Positions 1-12,564 of a stretch of 64,000 nucleotides of DNA are shown piece by piece (the stretch's first letter is position 1; each line of letters opens with the position of its first letter). Position numbers and translations under genes: made by a program. This stretch comes from Sipunculus nudus (taxonomy: Eukaryota > Annelida > Sipuncula > Golfingiida > Sipunculidae). The stretch is from the NCBI GenBank assembly GCA_026874595.1, contig CM049306.1:102873142-102937141 (forward strand), given 5' to 3'. The notes under the pieces are model-generated. The model worked only from the letters and a program-made list of their open reading frames with translations, was not told the origin of the DNA and did not search any database.

Positions 1-3000
1 TAGTGTTTCAAATCAAATTTTGCGACCCTGACCCCCTCCTCCCCGGACCAGAAGACCTTTTTTAGGTTTTCTTCCGGTCCTCCTGGGCGTGATCCTCCCC
101 TTCCAAAATCCTGGATCCGCCCCTGAAGGTATATTGAATAGATATATGTACATATTCGTCCGTTAATACAACAATGACAATTCAGGAACGGCAAAAAAAA
201 AAATAAATAAATAAAAAAAACGGTCGTATGAAAATTCAGTGGAGTTCACACATGCGCACGGCACGACAATGTGAGATGACTATCCGGCTATTTTTCGAAT
301 CGGTCTGTGAGCGATATTTTGCCGTTTCCGGACGTAATCCCCATAAAATGACGTCACTATACTACGACGCAGGGGTATTCTTTCCCAGCATTATAGTTTT
401 AAGACCACCAAGATGACCCCCCCTCCCCCACCCCACAAAAGAATATATCGGCTCAAGAGTGAAAAATGTAAGACAGAGACCTGTTTTCTAGAAACAGGAC
501 AATGTAATCTAAATCGCTTTGAAATAAATACCAATACGTTCCTTTCTGTCTTCGTCTTTGATGAAGAACGTCGACGCAGTATATCCCTTTACTTCTTCAC
601 ACTATCGGTACGGTAATTTCAGGTAAAAGGAAATATTTAGAAGGAAACCATCGCCCTGGAGGTCCACACGGGGTGAACAAAACATAAGCGATTTGGCCTC
701 CGATTATACATTTTCCCGGATTAAAGTGTACACCAAAAACGCATTGTCGTTGAGGTTGAGGTTGTCATTGCCGATGTTGTTACGGAACCTAATATAAACA
801 GATCACGTATGCGTGATGAACACAAATTTTGTAATGGAGATAAAAAACAAATCAGATTCTGTAACACTAGGCAGCGTGAAATGTCTAGAGGAATGAATAA
901 AAAAGTCAGTGGTTTTTTGTTAACAAATAACTATAATTTATTCTTAAAACAACCCCAACAATACAATACACTAAACCAACACAACTATACAGTAAAACAG
1001 CGGTACAGCAACAAGTCAATACAATCACACAGAAAAATAATGGTACAGTATCTGGATACCAACACAGTCACCACGATAAGTCCTTTAAATGTAAACTCGA
1101 GGAGAATGACAGTCCAGTGGAAAGCTCTTGCAACATCCAGAAAGTAAACTGAAGTCCAAATGCATAAAATCCAGGAGAAAGTCTTTGAAAATGTATAATT
1201 GCAGCATTCGTCGGATAAGGTCCTAGAATCTGACACACCCTGCTGCGTCCGCTGGAAAATCTCTGCTCTCTGCCCCCTGGTTCTAAAAAAAACAGCCCCT
1301 TTATATACCTTCACACCCCAAGCCGGGAATTCTCCACTTCTCGAACAGTCTATAAGTTCCTGCACAACACGCGTTTCAGGAATTATCGAGAAGACATCGC
1401 TGTGCATACCTCCACATACCAGGGCCATCACGTGACCCAAGACCAGGCGTGAAAACCCAAGGCTCACATGACAACTAGAGTTTATCCAGTACGGATTAAA
1501 CATAAAATGTAACAACAACACGAGTTACGCCCGTGTCACACAATAAAAAGAGCACATGCAACAATGTGTACATAGCTTGCGGTTGTATTTCAACTGCAAA
1601 AGTTGACACATAGACCGGATATAAACCACATTACTTTTCCTTTATAGTGGGGTCCCTGTATGGTTGGATAAACATTGGAAAAATTGTACAAGGCTTGTTT
1701 TGTGTCATTTTCTACAGAATTTTATTACCGAAGAAACAGAGGTAGGATAGAGGTGCTACTATTCCTTGATAGGGGAGACCAGTTTAAACATTTATAAACA
1801 TATAACTCTTATTAGATGGGCACAAATTGTAAACATAAAAAAAACTGAACTTCAAAGTTTGCAGTTCTTTATGTCTCCTTTCTATATATTAACTACATGC
1901 TATGAGAGCAACAAGCTAAGATTCTCATCATACCGTTACAAGTTGACTCTGCCCTATTAAGGGACATTCAACATCCTGTAAACAGATGGGGAGATAATTA
2001 TTTGTCTGCATTTGTGTATAGGAATAGACTTTTTCTGCTTTTAAACGAAGTTGAGCGTCTTGAACCATGAGTACTTTTAAAAGTACATTCCAACATTTGA
2101 CTTCATGGAGTGAATAAATATATAAACTATACAAAAGGAGCATTAATGTTCCCCAAAGCAACACTACCTGAAAATATCGAAGCATGTGTTATGAAGGACA
2201 AGCAACGACATGTTCATTATTAATGTTATATAAACACGTGCTGCCATGACAAATGTCACACAGCTGAAGGAAGCAGTATATCTTCAATAATGCAACTGCT
2301 GTTGTGCTTTCTAGTCTGAGGGCACCTGGATTTTTGTAGACGAGCAAATGTTTGAGGCAGGTATAAAATACATGCGTACCGGCGGAGATAAAGATATTTA
2401 AAGATTTCTCCTTAGCTGCTATGCGTTTTAGTGTTTTTTATGTATAAAAAGTGTCAGAGAGTGATGAACATATATACTAGATATATCCGTATCACAGTCT
2501 ATGGGGGGACTTTTTGTTATCAGGGCAAATATACCCGTTGCTCATCGCTACGTTTTAGTTCGTAACCGACATGCTTCAAGTTGACCGGGTTTCCTTGTGT
2601 TTAAACATGTTATTCTCTCTTATACTCGGAAGCTGCGGGGGTTTTGCATAAAGGAAACAAGGAAAGAGACAAGGCGTCGTGCTCAAAACACTGTGGAAAC
2701 ACATGAGGCGGATGTAATGGGTCTGCTAAGCTGTTTAAGGACAAGACACATGTGAAATGACAATAAGATAAACTGAGCCTTTGTAAATTTGTGTGGCTGA
2801 AAGCTGTCGTGGATACAACGAGATATTTCGTTTATCTTGTCATCAACCGTGTAGTCTGGTCGATATTATACATTCGGTGCCATCAAGTAGCTTATTTCAT
2901 CTTTGTTGATATACATGATATTCACCACACATATGGCCTTTCAAGAGACTGTCCTAGATTATAGCATTATGGTAAATAGAAATATGGTAAAATAACATTA

Positions 3001-4041
3001 ATTTAATGACAATGATTTACAGACCTTGTCATTGGTCATTTAAAAAAACTTGTTTTCGCCTTCACATAGTTTATACTTTTATTTTTATAAAGATATAAGC
3101 TCGAATGTACCACAAAGCTGTACCACAAAAGGATTATGCCCAGTTATGACTGCATGCAGTGCTGCAACTCGGGATTTAATGGGAAGAAGTGTAAAATCTT
3201 ACAAGAAAAAAAGTATAAAATTGTCTGAAAAAGTAGGAAAAAGTACAAATCATTGATAAATAACATTTTTGTACACAATTTTAAAGTAAGAGATACTCCT
3301 AAACGATTTTCCGGTAGAACATATATATATATATAAATAAATTCCATATATTCAGTGATTTTTAAAACGTTAACAAAATCACACTAATAAAATGCCACTA
3401 TTATGAATTGTTGACGGATCATGTCTATTGCACTCATCTGTTCGAGGTAAACAGTCTATAATCTCCACCTGAATATGTTGATTTACAAAAACAATTGTAA
3501 AAAAGCATCAACCCTGAAAAAGTATATAAAAAAATATACAAATAAGTCTTGCCTGAAAAAGTATGTTACTTTTAAAAAGAATATAGAGTGACAGCAATGT
3601 GAATGACAGCTTTGAATTTTTGGGTTCGTTCCTTGTCTGCATGGTGTTGGGTGTGCATACCGAAAATATTTTATTTTTCACTATTTTTATTAGATCAAAA
3701 CTGTTTATTCGGACCTGCAACATTCCCATAGTACTTGTATTGAAATGATAGATGTTGTAGAGATATCAGGCGCCTGAACATAAAGGCTGAGTATATAGAG
3801 CAATTAAAAAAACCGTAAAATCATGAAACCATCTATTTTTCTGGAGAGGATCCAATCAACATACAAATTTATTTGCATGCTTCAACTAAGATATTCAAAA
3901 TTACCTAACACTTTTGTTTTTTCCTGAAGCTTTAGCTGAGATGACCAAGCTTTAATTATGTTTGCCAATTCAATTCACAGTAATAAATAAAATTGCTATA
4001 TGAAATAACTGAACTAAAATATTATATTCAATCCGTTTCAG
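1..4041. other. Region upstream of ITIH-1: no recognised exon
   Basis: Contains a transposon end (to 125), C/G runs and the probable solo LTR (918-1540), but no coding exon I can support. The ITIH-1 promoter and signal exon are either here and unrecognised, or left of the window. Confidence 0.5.
918..1540 (-). mobile_element. Probable solo LTR
   Basis: On the minus strand it begins TGTGACACGGG and ends TTTGTTAACA. It contains a promoter-like GGTATATAAAGGGGCTG at about 1305 and an AATAAA near its 3' end (about 940). A long open frame (1521-985) is accidental. The five bases on each side do not match, so the target duplication is lost or the limits are slightly off. The layout (TATA box, polyadenylation signal, TGT...ACA ends) parallels the better-supported LTR at 49218-50337. 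Confidence 0.5.
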
Positions 4042-4226
4042 AAACTGGGAAGTGACCTTGACATTTACTCTCTTCATGTCAGGTCAGACATATCCTTCCG
4101 GTTCGCGACGACTCACGTGACCAGTCGAGTGGCCAACAGAGCAACAGAAGCCAAAGAGGCAGTATTCTTGATCCAGTTACCAGAAACTGCTTTTATATCC
4201 AACTTTACCATGCAAGTACATATGGT

Positions 4227-4269
<43 letters not shown>

Positions 4270-4761
4270 AGAGAGAGAGAGCTTAATTATAAAGATGTTA
4301 TAGGCCTATACTATTTAATCAGTATATATATAAAAAAATACAGTATTTTATTTTAATTACATCCAATCCCGTAAAACATGTAATCGATCAGGTACTTAGA
4401 CTTAATATGAAGGAATCATATAGACATATTATTTTATTCGCAGGACCATTGACGGTAAGGTGTACGCCGCCAAGGTCAAAGAGAAAGCAGAGGCAAAGCG
4501 TATTTACCAGAGAGCCAAGAAGCGCGGGCAGTCGGCCGCTCACGTCACACAGAAGTACGTCATAGTCACGTGATCATAGTCACTTTCTGCATGTACTCCG
4601 TGGTACACGTCATATGTTAAATCTTTTCAGACACGTATTGCATTCATTCAAACATATATGTTAATAAAGGCTCATGGATCAGATTATGTGTACTATTCCA
4701 CCACCCATTCCTAACATTTACTCTCTTAGCTAACGCCTCATTTCAGCTCCTTCTAAAACTC

Positions 4762-4800
<39 letters not shown>

Positions 4801-7800
4801 TAATCATTATTATTATTATTATTATTATGTTGGTGTCGTTATTCCGTCTTGCGGATAATAAGACGAGTAAATACTACGATGTGATCTTACATATAATTTA
4901 TATAACCTGTCAGTAAAAATTTTATGAAATGTCGGTGGTTGAATGTAAATAAATCAGACCTTCCTCACCTCCATGTATTCCATCAGGTCCCGTCATGGAA
5001 GAATATTCAAGGTCGCAGTGAACGTGGAAGCTCTGAGTAAGGTGACCTTTGACCTCACGTACCAGGAACACTTGAAACGATTGTTAGGTATCTACGAACA
5101 CGTGATATACGTGGACCCTGGCCAGATAGTGAACGATCTTAAGATTGATGTGTACATCCGAGAATCCAAAGACCTGACGTTCATAAAAGTACCAAACCTG
5201 CGACCGCTACAAGACAACCTCCTGAATGAAGTTGATTCAAAACTAGGTAGGTTATATAAAACACGGTGCACTGATATTTTACATTTTTTTTGTTTCACTG
5301 CAATATCTGTTTACCGTCAAATCAAACGGATCATCCGTGACACATGTTAGCACTATAGGATGGACAAAACATGGTAAAGAAACGTGTGAATCTACAGAAA
5401 ATACAACTGATTGTTGTAATGTTTACCTTCAAAAAGAAAGTCTCTGGTTCAAACACAAGCGTCCTAATGGAATTGTAAAGATTTTTTTCCCCTGCGGAGA
5501 GCCGCCCATCACGTGACACTGGACGTACATTCTGCATACTAGTATATTATATGATTGTCCTTATAGGATCAAAGTCAAATGAAATAACAGGCATTAACAG
5601 ATACTGCATGCCATTGGATAATTTATATATCATAATTTTATTATAATAACAATTATTATACAGTCTTTATGATTTAAAATGAGTCAATCGTTTTATTTTT
5701 CTAGTCATTGATAATCCACACGCCTAGAATATAGTATTTTGCGTGTGTTGATATAAATCAGATTAAGTAAGGTTCATTGGCTGGGGAACCCGCCTGGTCA
5801 GCTTAAAACCTGGCATATATCACTAAAATACAGACTCTGTAACACTCTCGAGGAAGACCTAAAAATATATCTTAAAGCGAGATTACACTTCCTTTCTAAA
5901 TAAACATTTAAAACATAAATACAATCTTCTCCAGACAACGCTTTGGCCACGATCACAAGAACGGGTAAAAACCAGGCCCATATTTCCTACCGGCCCTCCA
6001 TCGAGGATCAGAGACGTATAGGTAACGACGCCGGGGTTACTGGTCGGTTCAGCGTACAGTATGACGTGACACGTACTACAGACGGAGGAGAGCTGCATGT
6101 AAGTACTGCCATTAAATATGATTCAATAGATATCAATACTGGTTTTATAATTTGTCAGCATATTAAATATAATTTTTAGGCAAGTCTTCTTTTTAATTTT
6201 TTTTTTCAGACTTTTTTAACCTTTTTTCTGGGGTTAATACTTTTTTTAAAACTTTCTTCTAAAAATCCTCATCTTCAGGTGGTGTTTATAGGTTGTTTAT
6301 CTGAAACAATTGTAGTGCAGTAGACATGCACTGTCAATATTTCATAATAGTAGCGTTTTATTAGCGATGATTTATTTTCTGCGACATTGCTAATGATTTA
6401 CAAAATCAATGGATATATGGAATACTGGAATATATACATACTTTAATACCGGGAGCTTGTTTAGAAGTATCGCATGCTGTAAAATTATACAAAAATCGCT
6501 CTATTTTGCATAGATTTTCCTTTTTTATCACTTTTTTTTAGATAATTTTATACTTTTTCCTGCAAGATTTTAAAGCTTTGTCCATTAAATATGCTTTAAG
6601 TATATTTTTAAAAATAATATATGATGCCTTATCAACATGCTTGTGCGGATTTCTGGCTTAATTCCATGCAAAGTAATGATGTTTCATTCTATAATCGTTC
6701 AATGAATCTGGGTTACGTAACCAGATTCAAAGAATTTGAGAGTTTATGTGCCTTTTTCCTTTGAAGAATTGTCTGCGTTGAGGATAAGGTATATAGTTGG
6801 GGTTAGTCCAGCAGTTAGAATCTTGTGAATGAAAAATCCTAATCCATGTTGCTATTGTGGTTTAATAGCTAAAATATAGTTATAAAGTACTTAGTAAAAG
6901 GTAATACTAACCACCATACTATTTGTTATTAAATTCATCTGCATCTTTTTAATTATTTGTTACCTTGCGCCCTTAAGCTCACAAAAAGTGTCTCGGAGAT
7001 CATGTGTTAAACTATGTCAGCTGATTACTACTTTGAATAGTTTTATGACTTCTCAACTGTAGGTCATCGACGGATACTTCGTTCACTATTTCGCTCCAAG
7101 GATTCCTTCCGGCACTCCCCGTTCGAAGAATATTATTTTCGTCTTGGACAAGAGTGGGTCTATGGGCGGAACAAAAATGCAGCAACTCAAGGAAGCCATG
7201 CAGGTATATACAATCTATATACCTATTTCTTTTTTTATTTATTTTTTCTTTCCGCTCTAATGACCTCCTTTCCATGAGCCAAACTTTACAGCAGAAAATA
7301 TGGAAATATGAACCTACATCATTTTATGTTTGTTACCAAATATCTCAAGAAAGGCTGAAGCTTTTAACATCTAATTTTACAGGTATATTGATTCTGTTAT
7401 CGGTATGTGTTTGTAAGCTGAGTGGAGGACATCTAATTAGACCCACATCTTTGATGGAATTTTATTTTTCATATTTCATATTTTATTTTCACCCAACTAT
7501 CATTGACAATCTATTCAACTATCACTGATAAATTTGTAGACTATCGTAAGATTGCTGTTTGTGTCAAGGAAAAGAGAGTGGTAAATTTTTACATGAGGTT
7601 ATTATTGAAGGAAAAATTAAGACCTTAATGATGTGTTATCTTTCCTACAGACAATTCTTCGGCAGCTTCAGATAGGAGACTACTTCAACCTGATTACATT
7701 TGATCACTCAGTGAGCATGATGGCGAATTCTCCGCTTGTGCCTGTGAACGTGCTGAACCTGGAGAAAGCAAAACTGTTTGTGTCCAACATATATGCCAGC

Positions 7801-10800
7801 GGATGTGAGTTTATAATCAATTAAAAAAGGGTTTGACATTATCGCTCGTCAACTCTCCCGAGACGAATCAAAATACCGTGTGGACGAGTGAAATTCTTTG
7901 CGAGTAATTTTTTCCAGACCATGGCCCCGACATTGATTCATAAAACCATAGAACGCATGGCAAATCATAAACGCTTGAGTTAACAATTACGAATACGTCA
8001 AATTAGAGGGCATTAAAACAAGCCCTCATCTGAGAGGTGAGCCCTTCCCTCAGCACATCACAATGTCAATTTAAAATTTCCTAGGTACATTAACAAGTGG
8101 TATTTGGCTCATTGGCGTTATGTTAATTGGCTCATTGGCTTTATTTCATGTTCCTCATGAATCATGTTCCTCATAAAGTATTTTAAGAATTATATGAAAA
8201 TAACTGAATTTTACTTATGACACAATTTCATATAATTAACCAAGCATGGTTGAAACCATGTTTTTACTTTGTTATATATATATGATTTCGGGGTCTCCCC
8301 CGGGCGAGTGCTACTTTTCTGCTAATGACGATCCCTGGTCACACAGTTCTGCCTATTAGTGTAATACTTTATTGCAGTTGAAATTGCACCTTGCAACTTT
8401 GATAACAAACCACCTACTTTAAATTACTATAAATACATCATGAGCAATCATCACACGATTTTTGGGTGACTAATTGTAATGTAATACATCAGATCCTTCT
8501 AATTGCTTTAGGAATAGTTTTCGCAGGAGTCTTTGATTTCATTGAAGTTTAAAAGTAGAAACTGTGACTTTGAAACTGATTATATTCATTAAAAAAAGTT
8601 CCTATTCTTCGTATGTTTCTGAAGAATATTCAAAAATTAAATCTTATGTTGTCCACAGCTACAAACATTAACGACGGTTTGTTGAAAGGCATGGATCTTA
8701 TACGTGAGCACGATAGATCATCAGGAAACGAGACCCGGCCGTCCATGATCGTTTTTCTAACAGATGGACACCCGACTACCGGCGAGCAGATCCAGGACAA
8801 AATTGTCTTTAACGTAAAACGGGCCAACAAAAATAACGTAGCATTGTACAGCCTCGGTTTCGGTGATGACTTGAATTTCAAACTAAACCAACAACTTTCT
8901 CTGCAAAATAACGGGTTTTCTAGGAAGATCTATGCTGAAGCCGACGCCGCCATCCAGCTAAAGGATTTCTACGCAGAAATTAGCACACCGCTCCTGTCTA
9001 ATGTCAAGTTTAAATACATTGACGACAGCGTGGATAAGGACACTTTGACCAAGTCTGATTTTAATTTGTTCTTCAATGGTTCCGAACTAGTTGTGGCTGG
9101 GAAGGTTAAAAATTATAATGAGATAAACAACATGGTAACCGAGGTATCAGGCGTGGCTGAGACAGGGGAAATGGTGCTAGATCAGAGGGCAGATTTGAAG
9201 GATAAAACAGCGCCCCCTGGATTAGCGGGTCTTACAGAACGTCTCTGGGCATATCTAACTATCAAAGAACTGTTGACAAAAATGGAAGAGCTGGCAGACG
9301 AAACTAAGAAGGAACAGTTGAAAAACCGTGCAATTCAACTCTCTCTTAAGGTATATTACATGCCGGTCCGTCACCCGTCTATTAACAATAGTAGTTTATC
9401 TCAGGAACTGCTGTAAAGATGCATTATATTTTTAGGTGTAAAATGGGTCTAGTAGGCCAAAAACAAAAGTCGGTAGCTCCACATACATTTTTGTTGATTT
9501 TAATGTGCGTTTTTGTGTGTTATGTGCCCATAAAAAATTGAAGACATCGCACTGCTTTGAGGGTTGTAGCCTATTTTGCAGTAATTTTGGAACGAATCAC
9601 TTGAAACAAATTAAAAGTATAATAGTTTTATACATTGCATCTGCTCATATGACATACAGATACAGAGAATACGTTAAATCATTTACTTACCATCCTGTTT
9701 TGTATAAAACCATATCATTGTTTCGTTTCCATTTACAGTACAATTTCGTGACCCCGGTGACTTCCATGGTGGTTATTAAACCCCGGAGAAAGAAACGAGA
9801 AGATACCGAGGATAAATCAGAAAAAGGTAATACACTATAGCCAGTTACCTTGAGACATTGCCTTGTTGTTTAATCATTTATTGTGTCATATATTGTATTA
9901 ATAATATAATATTTCTTATAAATCCGACTATGTGTGCAAGGTCAAGTGTTTGATATTACAAGCACTGTCCCATTCTTCAAATTCTCTCTTTTTTAGTTAA
10001 AAAAACAGAAAAGCACTCAGAGAGCGCAGACCTCCGCCAAGTCAGCTCATTATAGCCTCATATGGAACCGTCAGAAAAGCAGCATTTTTCCTTTAAAAAT
10101 TCCTGGATCAAGAATGTTTCCGTATCAATTTTCCCTTCGATCATTGCCGAGCTACGCTCTTTACACAGCGCTTTTCCCTATAGGCCTCCTTCCTATATAT
10201 CGGTAGCTTCTGTAGAAGCGTAAGATTGCCGCTGCCTCGGGAGCGTATTGCCGAGCTATCCTGAAGATTTCATCAAAATTCGTCAATAGCTTTTTCACTA
10301 CTGTTGCTAACAGACAAACTAGAGACAATAGGTCAAAGACTTGTCGGAAATTAAAATTAAAATACAGACAGACAGACAGAAAGATGAACATGTAGAAATC
10401 ATCACAAGAAAAACTCATATTCCTCGAGGAAATAGAACAATTACAAAATGAAACCCTATGGTAACTGCTAATTTGGAATTTTATCAAAAGCGCCTTTATC
10501 CCCGGGCCAAAGCCATGGAAATGAGATAAAGTTTGTGTTTGATCAAGATATTAAGTTGCTCAGGCAGACGGTGACTACATTCACTACCATTCGGGTAAAA
10601 TTTCATTTACATATTTGTTTAAGGACTTCAGAATGGACCAGTTACCAAACTTTTACCCTGAAATAGGTAGCTATGGAAAAGGTAGGACAAAGCCACGTGT
10701 CTATAAAATTAATTCCATAGATCCTTATTTTAGATGCTGCGAGTAAAAATTTATATGATTTTGAAGTGTTTCCTATGCAACGCCCCCTAGTTGCCATTAA

Positions 10801-12517
10801 AAAAAAACAAAATAAGGTTATCCAGCTATTATTGCATATTGAAAAGTTTCAAAACGATCACAGAAAAATTGATGCCTCTTGGGGACCATTAAGTGATGTC
10901 TCGAAAACATATTCAAGTTTCACAACTTTTGCCCTCAATTAGGCTGCCATGGTAAAAACAGTATAGGACCTTTTGGAAATATATGCAGGGATATGGATCC
11001 TTGTTTAAGATACTGCGAGGACAGTTGTGATAGGGTTAGTAATTTTAGAGATATAGCACAAATATGATATGTTGAAGTGTTTCTTTGCAACGCCCCCTGG
11101 TGGCTATTTTCCAAAAATGAAATAAATGCTCTCGAGATATTGATGCTAATGTAAAAGTATCAGTTCAAAGCGATTACTGGAATATTGATTATTCTAGCTG
11201 ACCATTAAGTGATATCTCGTAAAATCTCATTTGACGAGATATTGTGAAGGATTTAAAATTGCAAAGAATTTTACACTAAAACAGAATGAGGTAAAGTCCT
11301 CAATACGCCCATTGACTCTAATTTTGGATCCAGTAATAAAAGGTCTTACATTGATTATAGTTTTGAAATATGGGACGAAAATGATTTTTTGAAGTAGCTG
11401 ACCTGCAGCGACCCCTGATGGTTTTATTCCAAAATTGAAAAATTGGTTTCGAGATATTTCTGCATATTATATAATGTATACTTTTTAACAGATTACTTTA
11501 AAATTTGGACCTCTAGGGCTTCATTAATGAAATATCACAAACATCTCATACAGCGCCCCCTGGTGGTCTTTTCAGACATTTGAAATAAAATCGTGCAATA
11601 CTTATAAAACTCTACATGATGCAAAAAAACTAAAAATCTCTAGCTTAAATAATGACCAAGTTACAAAAATGAGGTAAACAAACTTGAAATCTGACGTCAG
11701 TAATACCCAGTCTTTATCAGAGGTTATCATCACAGTCATCATCAGTCGTTAAAATCCCAGTCGGCATCAACCATTAACATCTCAAGTCATTATCAGTCAT
11801 TAACATCCTAGTCAACATGTCATCATTAGTCATTAACATCCAGTCATCATCAGCCTTTATCATCCCAAGTCATCATCAGTCTTTACATGAGTCTTCATGT
11901 CATCATCAGTCATTTACATCCCAGTCATCATCAGTCATCATCAATTATTACCATCCCTGGTAGCTCAGTCATCTTTAGTCGTTAACATCGGTCATCATCA
12001 ACCATTTACATTCCAGTCATCCAAATCATCATCCGTCATAAACATTCCAATGACACCAGTTATCATCATCCAGTCATCATCAGTCACCATGAATCATTAA
12101 CATCCCAGTAATCATCAGTCATAAACATCTCAGAAGCAGTGTCCATGCTTTGATGCATAAGTTACTCGAGCTCTATGTAAAAACAAGCGGTCCAGGGACG
12201 TAGCCAAGGGGGGGGGGGGGGGGGCGGGCACAAGGGATCATGTCCCCCCACCCCCCTCGCATAGAGTACTCCCCGTCCTCCCGGAATTTACACTAAGTCT
12301 AATAATGATTAAATTTTCTAAAACACAGTCATGAATTCCTGTCACTAGGATCCGCAGATTTTAAAACATTGAACATGCAGTAATTATTATTAATTAATGT
12401 ATTGTTTATTGATATTTCTACATTTCATTAGGTTTGATCCTACTCCCACAAATATGATATCTTTTTTATTTATTCATCGTGTACAATTGATATTCCTTAT
12501 TAGGAATAAAACATGCC

Positions 12518-12564
<47 letters not shown>

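Noticed and set aside
985-1521. 178-codon open frame on minus
   Set aside because: Lies within sequence that looks like a solo LTR (TATA box, AATAAA, inverted TGT/ACA ends); composition is not protein-like and no family is recognised.
2608-2655. Candidate signal-peptide exon for ITIH-1 (MLFSLILGSCGGFA)
   Set aside because: Hydrophobic start but no donor in phase 0 before the stop; the next gt is a poor match.
11690-12135. CRISPR-like regular repeats
   Set aside because: Degenerate minisatellite without constant spacers, in an intron of a eukaryotic gene.
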